A DNA stretch of 30,601 bases from Eubacterium sp. CAG:248 (GTDB taxonomy: Bacteria; Bacillota; Clostridia; Lachnospirales; Lachnospiraceae), in the NCBI GenBank assembly GCA_000436475.1, contig FR886170.1:29261-59861 (forward strand), in the 5' to 3' direction. Position numbers and translations under genes: made by a program. Of the stretch, positions 23,435 through 30,601 are shown piece by piece. Below the pieces are notes generated by a model. It worked only from the letters and a program-made list of their open reading frames with translations. It had not been told where the DNA came from and ran no database searches. Numbering within the stretch: the stretch's first letter is position 1; the number at the start of each line of letters is the position of its first letter.

Positions 23435-25111
23435 ACCACTTGTATATTGTTTAATAAACTGTTCCCTTGCGCATGGCCTGCCGTAATAATAGCCCTGCAA
23501 ATAATCAACCTGCATTTCATTCATTTTCTGGCACCATTCTTTTTTTTCGATACCTTCTGCACATATCCTGACATTAATGCTATGTACCATCGGAATTATA
23601 TTTTTATACAATTCATAATCCCTTTCATTATCCATTGCCTTTGCGGTAAAATCCTTGTCCATTTTTACATAGCTTGGATTCATATCACGAATGCAATGAA
23701 AATTAGAATATCCTGTACCAAAATCATCGATCACAAAGCTTATATGGTTCTCATCCAATGCCTTCCTGAACTTACAAAATGCCGGTGTCATATCCATAAA
23801 TCCACTTTCGGTCATTTCAATATATATGGAATCCGGTTTTAAAGCATACCTTTTAATCACATCCAATATATCACGCTCAACGTTTCCGTGCATGATCTGG
23901 ACATATGAAACATTTATATTCATCCTGAAATCAGGAATATATTGCTGTATTTCACAACATGTTTTTGCTGCTTCATCTAATATATATCTTCCTGCCGGGA
24001 TAATTAATCCGGTTTCCTCAAGTAATGGGATGAATTCCATAGGTGAAATAACCTCTGTATCTTCTTTGGATATCATAGAGAAGCGCATAAGCGCCTCTGC
24101 ACCAATAACCTGCTCTAAACCACAATCCACGATTGGCTGGTAATACACCTCAAAGCCCTTGAATCCGTTCATGACAGAATTACGGAGTGCTGCTACTATT
24201 CTTCCTTTCCGTAAAAAAAGTTCATAGTCATTCTCATCAAAGATATAGAATCCATTTTTTCCCATTTTTTTGGCTTTTTTAAGGACAAATGCAAATTTCT
24301 TACGGCACTCCTCGTAGCCTTCACAAAATGTTGTGGCATCCACAACACCAACAGAAATTGAAAAAACAGCCTCATAGTTTTCAGATACTATAAACCTATA
24401 AAGTCTGTCATCTATTTTTTTCTTAAGCTCTGCGGCATATTCCCCAGCAGAATGTTCCAGATCAACAATCACATACTGGTCAGCTACAAGATGATATATC
24501 CTCTGACTATCAGAAAGACATTCCTTCATGCAGTCAGCTACACTTTTCAGAATATAATTGCCATAAACCGCTCCACGTGAACTGTTGATTGCTCCAAAAT
24601 CATCGATTCCTATATGCATAAGAAAACCCTTAGAAAGGTGTTTCTTATGAGAACGCATATAGGTATTAAATTCAATACCTCCAAGCAATCCCGTGATATT
24701 ATCTGCTCTCCTCTGATTTCCTGTCTCATTCAGACAGCCAACCAGATATTGTGGTTTTCCTTGTGAATCGTCAATCACTATTCCACGACAGTTAATCCAT
24801 ACCGGCATGCCTTCTTTGTCCAGCCATCTGTAATGCAGATTATGTACTTTTTCTTTCCCTTCATATATAGCCGTAAGATGCTCCTGCAGCATCTTACGGT
24901 CTTCTTCATATACTATCTGTAAAACATCATTGGCAGCATCATTCATGACATTTTCTGATATCATAAACCTGTCCACAGCCGACTCAGACAGCTCTATTGT
25001 ATTATTCTGCAGATCATATACAAACAGATAATCATCCATACATTTTGCGATTATTTCCAATAAAGTTTCTTTTGTCTGCTTACCAAATACTTTAAATATA
25101 TTCTCACTCAC
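23420..25111 (-). CDS. PAS / degenerate GGDEF / EAL c-di-GMP phosphodiesterase
   Basis: Likely hydrolyses c-di-GMP to pGpG in the cytoplasm. The 563 residues start at GTG (25111) with AAAGG eight bases upstream. A PAS-like sensor spans about 20-135 (HYRWLDKEGMPVWINCRG). A GGDEF-fold domain (about 145-290) has LVADQYV at 208-214 instead of GGDEF, so it should not make c-di-GMP. The EAL domain (about 315-560) is complete: Glu339 in GAEAL, NINVSYVQI, IEMTESG, IDDFGTGYS, YVKMDKDF, CAEGIEKKEW and LQGYYYGRP. There is no membrane segment. It lies 40 bases after a chemoreceptor gene, probably co-transcribed. A 16-bp repeat array runs into its 3' end. Confidence 0.93.
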   Translation of the reverse strand: MSENIFKVFGKQTKETLLEIIAKCMDDYLFVYDLQNNTIELSESAVDRFMISENVMNDAANDVLQIVYEEDRKMLQEHLTAIYEGKEKVHNLHYRWLDKEGMPVWINCRGIVIDDSQGKPQYLVGCLNETGNQRRADNITGLLGGIEFNTYMRSHKKHLSKGFLMHIGIDDFGAINSSRGAVYGNYILKSVADCMKECLSDSQRIYHLVADQYVIVDLEHSAGEYAAELKKKIDDRLYRFIVSENYEAVFSISVGVVDATTFCEGYEECRKKFAFVLKKAKKMGKNGFYIFDENDYELFLRKGRIVAALRNSVMNGFKGFEVYYQPIVDCGLEQVIGAEALMRFSMISKEDTEVISPMEFIPLLEETGLIIPAGRYILDEAAKTCCEIQQYIPDFRMNINVSYVQIMHGNVERDILDVIKRYALKPDSIYIEMTESGFMDMTPAFCKFRKALDENHISFVIDDFGTGYSNFHCIRDMNPSYVKMDKDFTAKAMDNERDYELYKNIIPMVHSINVRICAEGIEKKEWCQKMNEMQVDYLQGYYYGRPCAREQFIKQYTSGMDIR

Positions 25112-25151
25112 AACAAGAACCTTTCCTTCATAATAGCTTTATGATAAACCT

Positions 25152-26876
25152 TTAATCTTTAAAGAGCTTAAATCTGTTTACACGTTCATTCATCTTGTCT
25201 GCACCTTCTGCGAGGTTAATACTGATTGCTGTATTCTCTTCTGAAGATGCTGCAGTACCCTGTACTACACCTGAAAGCTGTTCAATACCCTGTCCAATCT
25301 GTTCTAATGACTCTGCCTGTGTATTAGCCTTCTCCATAGTATTCTGTGCCATTTCTGCGAATGAATCCATATCTGCAATAATCTGGTTAAAGGCATCTGC
25401 TGTTGTTCTTGTAATTTCATTACCCTTCTGAATCTCAACTAAAGTCTTATCGATTAATTCTCTTGTATTTACCGCTGACTTAGCACTATCTGATGCAAGC
25501 TTTCCTATCTGGTCTGCAACTACTGCAAAGCCTTTTCCTGCCTCACCTGCCCTTGCAGCCTCAATAGATGCATTAAGGGCTAACAGATTAGTCTGCGAAG
25601 CAATATCTTCAATATCAGTAATAATATTACCTATTTCCTTAGATATTTCTGTAATGTGCTCCATTTCTGTCAGAAGAATATTCATTTTTTCTTTTTCATT
25701 ATTTGCTTTGTTTGCAGAAGCCTTTACACGTTCAGATGCATTCTTTGTTTCACTTGCTGTATCCTCTGCAAGATCAACAACTGTATCTATTGTGGCATTA
25801 AGTTCCTGAATAACTCCTGCCTGCTCTGTTGCACCATCTGCTAACGACTTTGATGCACTTTCTACTTCCTTGGCATTATGTGTAACCTGTTCTGCAATAT
25901 TGCTTATTTCTGACAATGTACTGTTAAAACGCTTTAAAATGTAAACAAGTGAATCCTTTAATTCTGAAAAATCACCCAGAAATGGTGTAATATCATCACC
26001 ATTTCTTGTTAAATCACCCTGTGCTATGAATTTAACCTCCTGTGAAATCTCACTAACATAAGCTGAAAGAATGCCCATAGCTTCCTTAAGCTTTGTAATT
26101 GTTTCACCAAACTCATCATCAGATTCATATGTAAGCATATCCACGTTAGACAGCTCACCCTTTCTAAGGCTGGCAACTGCCTCATCAATCTGACGTACTG
26201 GTTCTGTAATTGAGTCTGATATTATCTTTCCTATAATTGTTGCAATCACTGCAATCGCTAATCCTGTTATGATAATGACAATAAAAATAATTATTGTACA
26301 TATATTAGCAATTACTTTTGCCGTATCTAATTCCGCCTGAAAATCATCGCGTACTGAATTTAACTTTTCTACAAATTCCTTATTACTTTCATACACGCTT
26401 CCAGTCATAAGATTAGCAGCATCAGCCTGTTTGTTATCTCTACTAAGCTTATATATATTCTCTGAAGCTGACCTGTAATCCTCCCATGCAGAGCTTGCCT
26501 TTTCATAATCAGCTTTACCTGCCTGTGCTTTCTTATTTGAATTAATTATTTTCTCTAACTTAGAAGATATATCCTTTATCTGATTCTCCATATCATTAGT
26601 TTCTTTTTCACAGGCTGCCATAGCTGCTGTATCTGTTTCTACAAGATGCTGATACTGTTTGATTCTATATTTAGCAGTTATTGTTTGTAATTCCTGCAGA
26701 CACTCAAGTGAAGGAGACCACACTTCCGTAATACTATGTATAGTCGAACGAATCACTAATGTTGATACAAGTGCCACCAATACAAAAAAAGCTGTCATCA
26801 CTAATACCGCCATCCGGTATACCTTCAATTTCGCTGCAACTCTTAAATTACCTATCCAATTTCTTAACTTTGCCAT
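25152..26876 (-). CDS. Methyl-accepting chemotaxis protein
   Basis: Transmembrane chemoreceptor that signals through CheA/CheW. The 574 residues comprise helix 1 (about 20-44), a four-helix-bundle sensor of the 4HB_MCP type (about 45-188), helix 2 (about 189-217) and HAMP (about 218-275). The long signalling coiled coil has the canonical tip EDIASQTNLLALNASIEAAR. The protein ends at FKLFKD without a CheR-docking pentapeptide. AAAGGGA precedes the ATG. The EAL gene follows closely, tying the receptor to c-di-GMP turnover by position. The ligand is not evident. Confidence 0.95.
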   Translation of the reverse strand: MAKLRNWIGNLRVAAKLKVYRMAVLVMTAFFVLVALVSTLVIRSTIHSITEVWSPSLECLQELQTITAKYRIKQYQHLVETDTAAMAACEKETNDMENQIKDISSKLEKIINSNKKAQAGKADYEKASSAWEDYRSASENIYKLSRDNKQADAANLMTGSVYESNKEFVEKLNSVRDDFQAELDTAKVIANICTIIIFIVIIITGLAIAVIATIIGKIISDSITEPVRQIDEAVASLRKGELSNVDMLTYESDDEFGETITKLKEAMGILSAYVSEISQEVKFIAQGDLTRNGDDITPFLGDFSELKDSLVYILKRFNSTLSEISNIAEQVTHNAKEVESASKSLADGATEQAGVIQELNATIDTVVDLAEDTASETKNASERVKASANKANNEKEKMNILLTEMEHITEISKEIGNIITDIEDIASQTNLLALNASIEAARAGEAGKGFAVVADQIGKLASDSAKSAVNTRELIDKTLVEIQKGNEITRTTADAFNQIIADMDSFAEMAQNTMEKANTQAESLEQIGQGIEQLSGVVQGTAASSEENTAISINLAEGADKMNERVNRFKLFKD

Positions 26877-27173
26877 ATAGCTTCCCTTTCTTTTTTATTC
26901 TATAGTAATAATTAACTTTTTCTAAATGACATTGTAAATAACGAATAAAAATCTAATATTCTCCCATTCTCACAATCTTTCATTAGAAATCTTTTGTTAA
27001 AAAAATATCACAAAATTGTTAAAATTGCAATAAAAAAATATATAATTTTTTGTTTATTTTTTTATGAATATTTTACATATATATAGCATTTAAGACCTCT
27101 ATGTGTTGTAATTTTACACTAAATTATTTCTCTTGTTTTATTTATATCTGCTAGTATTCTTACTTACCAGCTT
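26877..27173. other. AT-rich intergenic region
   Basis: These 297 bases hold the promoter region of the chemoreceptor and the 3' side of the ThrE small-subunit gene. I see no gene, no convincing -35/-10 pair, no sigma-28-like site and no clear terminator. Long A and T runs occur at about 27000-27065. Confidence 0.5.
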
Positions 27174-27593
27174 TCACACCATCCTCTTAACAACTGCCAC
27201 AAATGCATCGACTATGAATATAGCAAGGGCAATCGCTCCTGCTGCCCCGATTGTAAGCACAAGACTTGATAGTGCCTCCTGTGTATCTGCTGTAAACAGG
27301 TAATAAACCGTCTTATACATGCCCGCTCCCGGCACAATCGTAAGTATAGACGGAATAAGCGTTGTTGTTACCGGTGTCTTAATAAGTCTTGCAAGAATAT
27401 GCGATATGACTGCCAGCACCAGTCCTGACACAAATGTAGCCATAAGCATAGATGTATACCTTTCCGTATAAAGATATACAGCCCATCCTGCCATCCCTAA
27501 TATTCCATTAACAACCAGACATCTTTTCGGTGCTTCAATAAGAACTGAAAAGCCTATTATTGCACCAAAAGCAAATATACTTTGTAATAGCAT
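27174..27593 (-). CDS. Threonine/serine exporter, small subunit (ThrE_2 / DUF3815 type)
   Basis: A 139-residue integral membrane protein with four to five helices. It matches the short ThrE_2 half of split ThrE exporters, with the family-like segment TTLIPSILTIVPGAGMYKTVYYL (about 75-100). GGAG lies four bases before the ATG. It follows the large subunit by 31 bases, and the two together correspond to the fused ThrE of Actinobacteria. Substrates are predicted from family only. Confidence 0.88.
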   Translation of the reverse strand: MLLQSIFAFGAIIGFSVLIEAPKRCLVVNGILGMAGWAVYLYTERYTSMLMATFVSGLVLAVISHILARLIKTPVTTTLIPSILTIVPGAGMYKTVYYLFTADTQEALSSLVLTIGAAGAIALAIFIVDAFVAVVKRMV

Positions 27594-27624
27594 AATTCTC
27601 CATTCTTTAAATCACATTGACAGG

Positions 27625-28440
27625 CTACAATAATAATAATCCCACGTATACTCCAAGGGCAATCATCGCCGCCTCTGTAAACGCCTGCAGTATATTTGCA
27701 TTACCTGAAGCGTAATCCCCATGAAGCGTATCTCTTATGGCATTGGTTATGGCTGCACCAGGTACAAGCACCATAATCGAGCCTATGATTATCCTGTCGA
27801 TATGCGAACCTATTCCAACGTGCACAATAACGAAAGCTATAACCGATATGACTATTGATGCCACAAGATCATTTATAAGTGGGTTAAGTGCGATTTTCTT
27901 TCCGATATGAAGCCACGATGCAAGAAATATTCCAACTATTGCTGTTGCTGCCATATCCTTAAAATCGCCACCATACATCCCTGCAAAGAAAGCTACAACA
28001 AAGACCGTACATATATCCTTAAGCCACCAGGGATACTGGGATTTCTTAAGATGCTTAAGCTGTGAAAAGGCCTCCTCTAAGGATATAATTCTCATGTAGA
28101 ACTTTCTTGATATATCATTTACCTGGGCTATTACATTAAGATTGGTCGCACCCTTATTCACACGCCTTATAACTGTAAGAGCATCTATGGATGGATCATC
28201 AAGTGATATCATAATACCTGTTGACACTACAAATGCTTCACTTGTTTTAAGACCTGAGGTTTTGAGTATATAATTTATCGTTTCCTCTACACGGTATATC
28301 TCTGCTCCGTTCTCTAACATAATAGTGCCTGCAAGTGCCGCCGTATCAATAAGCAGCTTATAATCCGGCTGTCCTGTTTTCTTGATATCCGCACCGGTAG
28401 TTTCTTTTTTCTTGTCACCAGCCTTAACTGCCTGTACCAT
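27625..28440 (-). CDS. Threonine/serine exporter, large subunit (ThrE / DUF1212 type)
   Basis: A 271-residue protein with a soluble N-terminal part (about 1-125) holding family patterns MLENGAEIYRVEETI and VSTGIMISLDD. About five membrane helices follow (about 140-270), including IGSIMVLVPGAAITNAIRDTLHGDYASG, here cited by its GAAITNAIRDTLHGDY core. A strong GGAGG site precedes the ATG at 28440. With the small subunit it forms a split exporter of threonine and serine. Its leader contains an 11-bp tandem repeat in phase with the ribosome binding site. Confidence 0.9.
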   Translation of the reverse strand: MVQAVKAGDKKKETTGADIKKTGQPDYKLLIDTAALAGTIMLENGAEIYRVEETINYILKTSGLKTSEAFVVSTGIMISLDDPSIDALTVIRRVNKGATNLNVIAQVNDISRKFYMRIISLEEAFSQLKHLKKSQYPWWLKDICTVFVVAFFAGMYGGDFKDMAATAIVGIFLASWLHIGKKIALNPLINDLVASIVISVIAFVIVHVGIGSHIDRIIIGSIMVLVPGAAITNAIRDTLHGDYASGNANILQAFTEAAMIALGVYVGLLLL

Positions 28441-28455
28441 CTAAACCCCTCCTTC

Positions 28456-28521
28456 CTTATATTTTCTTTATATCTTCCTTGTAGCTGCTTTATATCTTCT
28501 TTATATCTTCCTGCTATTTTC
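28456..28521 (-). repeat. 11-bp tandem repeat in the thrE leader
   Basis: Read on the minus strand, three perfect GAAGATATAAA units (28510-28500, 28499-28489, 28477-28467), one diverged unit GCAGCTACAAG (28488-28478) and one near copy GAAAATATAAG (28466-28456) follow each other with an 11-base period. A weaker unit precedes them at 28521-28511. The next 11 bases toward the gene, GAAGGAGGGGT, contain the ribosome binding site and keep phase. Confidence 0.85.
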
Positions 28522-28567
28522 CTAATAGCTTATTTATATTTACGTTATGATTTTATATACTCTGCCT

Positions 28568-29113
28568 TTATCTGAAAGTATACTTCTTTAATTCACAATT
28601 CTTTATTCCAAATGCTGAGAATTCCTCATTTGTCATATTATTGAAATATGATTCTACTATTCTTGATATGCCATTATGGGCTACAAGCAGATAAACCTTA
28701 TCTTCACTGTCATTCTTAATATCATCAATAAGATTATATATTCTCTGGCACAGATGAAGCATAGTCTCTCCACCATCAAAATCATATACAAAGTTCATCT
28801 TTGCCTTTGCGAATTCTTCTCCATCTCTTGCGGTTGATTCATACCGTCCAAAATTCTGTTCTTTAAGTCTTATTTCCTCACGGCAGGCTATTCCTGTCAC
28901 CTCTGATATATGCTTTGCAGTATCTGCTGCTCTTACTAATGGTGAATACAGGATTTCATCTATATGGATATGCTCCTCTTTTATTCTTTTTCCAAGCTCT
29001 GTTGCCTGGTCATGTCCCAGACTTGTAAGTGCAATGTCTGTTGCACCACATATTTTGTTTTCAACATTCCATATCGTCTGCCCATGTCTTGTAAAATAAA
29101 AATAACTACTCAT
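28568..29113 (-). CDS. Histidine phosphatase (phosphoglycerate mutase-like)
   Basis: A cytoplasmic phosphatase of the histidine-phosphatase superfamily, 181 residues. The phosphate-accepting His10 is in the RHGQT motif (FTRHGQTIWN), with the second catalytic His at 146 (LLVAHNG) and the conserved YSPLVRAADTAKHI segment at about 57-70. The ATG overlaps the thiM stop by 8 bases, and its GAGGTG site lies within thiM, so the two are translationally coupled. Substrate is unknown. The coupling suggests a thiamine-related phosphate ester, such as thiamine monophosphate, but related proteins act on many substrates, including alpha-ribazole phosphate. Confidence 0.9.
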   Translation of the reverse strand: MSSYFYFTRHGQTIWNVENKICGATDIALTSLGHDQATELGKRIKEEHIHIDEILYSPLVRAADTAKHISEVTGIACREEIRLKEQNFGRYESTARDGEEFAKAKMNFVYDFDGGETMLHLCQRIYNLIDDIKNDSEDKVYLLVAHNGISRIVESYFNNMTNEEFSAFGIKNCELKKYTFR

Positions 29114-30041
29114 GCCTTATCACCTCAACTCTGCACAATCTCTCCAGCATATCATCTGTCATATTGTATACTGCATCAATCACATAATTTCTGTAAGTGG
29201 CATTCCCATCCATATCGTTAAGCCTTTTATATGCTGTCTCTCCACTTATTCCCATAACACAGACTGCCGCTGCCACAGCTTTGGCTATGCTGCCCTGTAT
29301 TGCTGTATCATGCTCTTTACTTATGCACATATCTGCTTTATATTCATCTGCTTTATCCACATGTGCAGAGCCTATATACACATTTTCCATGCTGATAGCT
29401 GCAATATAGGCTGTTATCAGTGCTGAAAGCTGACATCCAGAACCTGTCACCCTGCTCATCATAGGATGTCCGTTTCTTATACAATATACTACATTCCCAT
29501 CAGTTACTATATCTATAACACCAGTTATACACAGCACAGCCCCTGTTTTTTTAGCAAATGCTTCTGCAAATGCTGCCACATCATATATATTGTCCTCTGT
29601 AATCCGGTCAATATCATTAGCCTCCACACCTTTAGAGTGGTTAATGTCAGCCATTCCTCCCGCAAGTGCTTTTATTTCTGATATGTTTCCTCTTATGACA
29701 GTCGGACTTATCTCTTTTATTATTCTTAAGGCCGCACTGTTTCTGAAATCTGAGGCTCCTGCACCTACCGGATCAAGCACAACCGGATGATGAAGAGCTG
29801 CTGCACTTCTGCCAGCAACCAGCATCGCCTCAAGCTTATTCTCATTTAACATGCCTATATTAAGATTTAATCCATCACATATAGCTGTTATCTGTCTAAC
29901 CTCAAGTGCATCCTCTGCCATGATAGCTGCACCACCACATGCCAGAAGTATATTTGCACAATCATTCATGCTTACATAGTTAGTTATACTATGAATAAGC
30001 GGCTTCCTTTTATGCACTATTCCAATAATGTTATCAAACAT
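29106..30041 (-). CDS. thiM: Hydroxyethylthiazole kinase
   Basis: ThiM phosphorylates salvaged 4-methyl-5-(2-hydroxyethyl)thiazole for thiamine synthesis. Family patterns are KPLIHSITNYVSMNDCANILLACGG (cited by its HSITNYV core), VLDPVGAGAS, RGNISEI and the anion-hole VTGSGCQLSA with the conserved Cys. The ATG at 30041 has GGAG 11 bases upstream; an ATG at 30065, two bases after the thiW stop, lacks a site but could use coupling. The product is 311 residues, longer than the usual ~265. Part of the excess is an insert near YIGSAHVDKADEYKADMC after the Cys motif. It lies between thiW and the histidine phosphatase. Confidence 0.93.
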   Translation of the reverse strand: MFDNIIGIVHKRKPLIHSITNYVSMNDCANILLACGGAAIMAEDALEVRQITAICDGLNLNIGMLNENKLEAMLVAGRSAAALHHPVVLDPVGAGASDFRNSAALRIIKEISPTVIRGNISEIKALAGGMADINHSKGVEANDIDRITEDNIYDVAAFAEAFAKKTGAVLCITGVIDIVTDGNVVYCIRNGHPMMSRVTGSGCQLSALITAYIAAISMENVYIGSAHVDKADEYKADMCISKEHDTAIQGSIAKAVAAAVCVMGISGETAYKRLNDMDGNATYRNYVIDAVYNMTDDMLERLCRVEVIRHE

Positions 30042-30067
30042 GTTATTCTTTACTCCAACACACATTG

Positions 30068-30583
30068 TTATTCTATATTCTGCTGCATTTTTGCAAGCAG
30101 TCCCGAGCTTTTAAGGCTTAGAACTATCATTCCCGATATCAGCGCACCTACTGCTGTTGATACAAAAAACGGAAATACATACACATAAAACGCCAGATTG
30201 GCTGCATTCTTTCCCATAAGGAATATAGCAACAGGGTACGCACTAAGTCCACCTAATATAGAGGTTCCAGCCACTTCTCCTATCATTGTCGCTATAATGT
30301 TATGAAATCTTTTATACACTACACCACATACTAATGCACCAAACATGCTTCCCGGAAATGCCATAAGACTTCCTATTCCCAGCATATTTCTTATAAGTGA
30401 TGCCACAAATGCTACCATGACACCATAACCCGGTCCTAAAAGAACTGCACAGAATACATTAACCATATGCTGTACAGGTGCACATTTGCTTCCAAACACC
30501 GGAAACGAAAACAGACTTCCTACAACAGCAGCAGCACATAATATACCTGCTATTGATAATTTTTTGATATTAGTTGATTTCAT
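30068..30583 (-). CDS. thiW: ThiW, thiazole-specific ECF transporter S component
   Basis: A 171-residue membrane protein with about five helices, matching the ThiW S-component family that imports the thiamine thiazole moiety with the shared ECF energising module. Recognisable parts are KLSIAGILCAAAVVGS, APVQHMVNVFCAVLLGPGYG and FPGSMFGALVCGVVY. AGGAGG lies nine bases before the ATG at 30583. It directly precedes thiM, giving import followed by phosphorylation. Such operons often carry a TPP riboswitch; only 18 bases upstream are in the window, so this cannot be seen. Confidence 0.92.
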   Translation of the reverse strand: MKSTNIKKLSIAGILCAAAVVGSLFSFPVFGSKCAPVQHMVNVFCAVLLGPGYGVMVAFVASLIRNMLGIGSLMAFPGSMFGALVCGVVYKRFHNIIATMIGEVAGTSILGGLSAYPVAIFLMGKNAANLAFYVYVFPFFVSTAVGALISGMIVLSLKSSGLLAKMQQNIE

Positions 30584-30601
30584 GATATAAAGCCTCCTTT
30601 T

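Noticed and set aside
26877..27173. Sigma-28 (flagellar) promoter for the chemoreceptor gene
   Set aside because: I looked for TAAA and GCCGATAA-like boxes with about 15 bases between them and found none convincing.
30584..30601. TPP riboswitch upstream of thiW
   Set aside because: Only 18 bases of leader are in the window, containing just the ribosome binding site; an aptamer cannot be judged.
1..30601. Mobile element, prophage or recent gene transfer
   Set aside because: No transposase, integrase, terminal repeats or abrupt composition change was seen; all genes look like normal chromosomal content.

Overview
The window is AT-rich chromosomal DNA from a Gram-positive anaerobe of the class Clostridia. 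Family content and style (AUA-rich codon use, strong AGGAGG-type ribosome binding sites, a split ThrE exporter, a second ClpX with a long linker, CdaA/CdaR, a three-helix LCP protein, a cytoplasmic Csp-like subtilase) point to Lachnospiraceae, perhaps a Lachnospira/Eubacterium eligens-like species. That placement is inference from recognised families, not a database match. I saw no tRNA, rRNA, CRISPR array, insertion sequence or prophage gene. All genes except one lie on the minus strand, so the text below reads from high to low coordinates within each block.

Layout. (1) 1-3250: the start of an unidentified acidic protein, folC, and an unrecognised coiled-coil protein with its own sigma-A-type promoter. 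(2) 3294-4808: NADP-type glutamate dehydrogenase with a clear promoter and terminator. (3) 4809-7142: a long AT-rich intergenic region, then the only plus-strand gene, an LCP-family (LytR-CpsA-Psr) enzyme with a Thr/Ala-rich tail; it ends in a 24-bp-stem terminator shared with the convergent gene. (4) 7236-11343: Csp-like S8 protease, Cof-type HAD phosphatase, CpsC-like chain-length protein and CpsD-like tyrosine kinase. (5) 11409-19804: a cell-envelope and signalling block of a Big2-domain protein, two membrane proteins of unknown role, diadenylate cyclase CdaA, its partner CdaR, HPr, then HtrA and ClpX. (6) 19860-23213: a zinc operon, zur-znuA-znuC-znuB, with a promoter whose start region carries a 7-1-7 palindrome of Fur-family type. 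(7) 23310-26876: a chemoreceptor followed by a PAS/degenerate-GGDEF/EAL protein. (8) 27174-28440: a two-subunit threonine/serine exporter. (9) 28568-30583: ThiW (thiazole ECF S component), ThiM (hydroxyethylthiazole kinase) and a translationally coupled histidine phosphatase.

How the parts work together. The block from 7.2 to 19.8 kb is dominated by envelope homeostasis: c-di-AMP synthesis, protein quality control, capsule-chain control and LCP ligation. The zinc operon looks like a closed feedback loop, with the repressor gene first and under its own operator. A recurring structural theme is short tandem duplication between genes and in protein tails, with periods of 11, 12, 16, 18, 20 and 33 bp at eight or so separate places. 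I did not find a clear new multi-gene defence or biosynthetic system. The best leads are the zur operator, the tandem repeats, the cdaA-cdaR-HPr arrangement, the hairpin over the subtilase start, and the phosphatase coupled to thiM.
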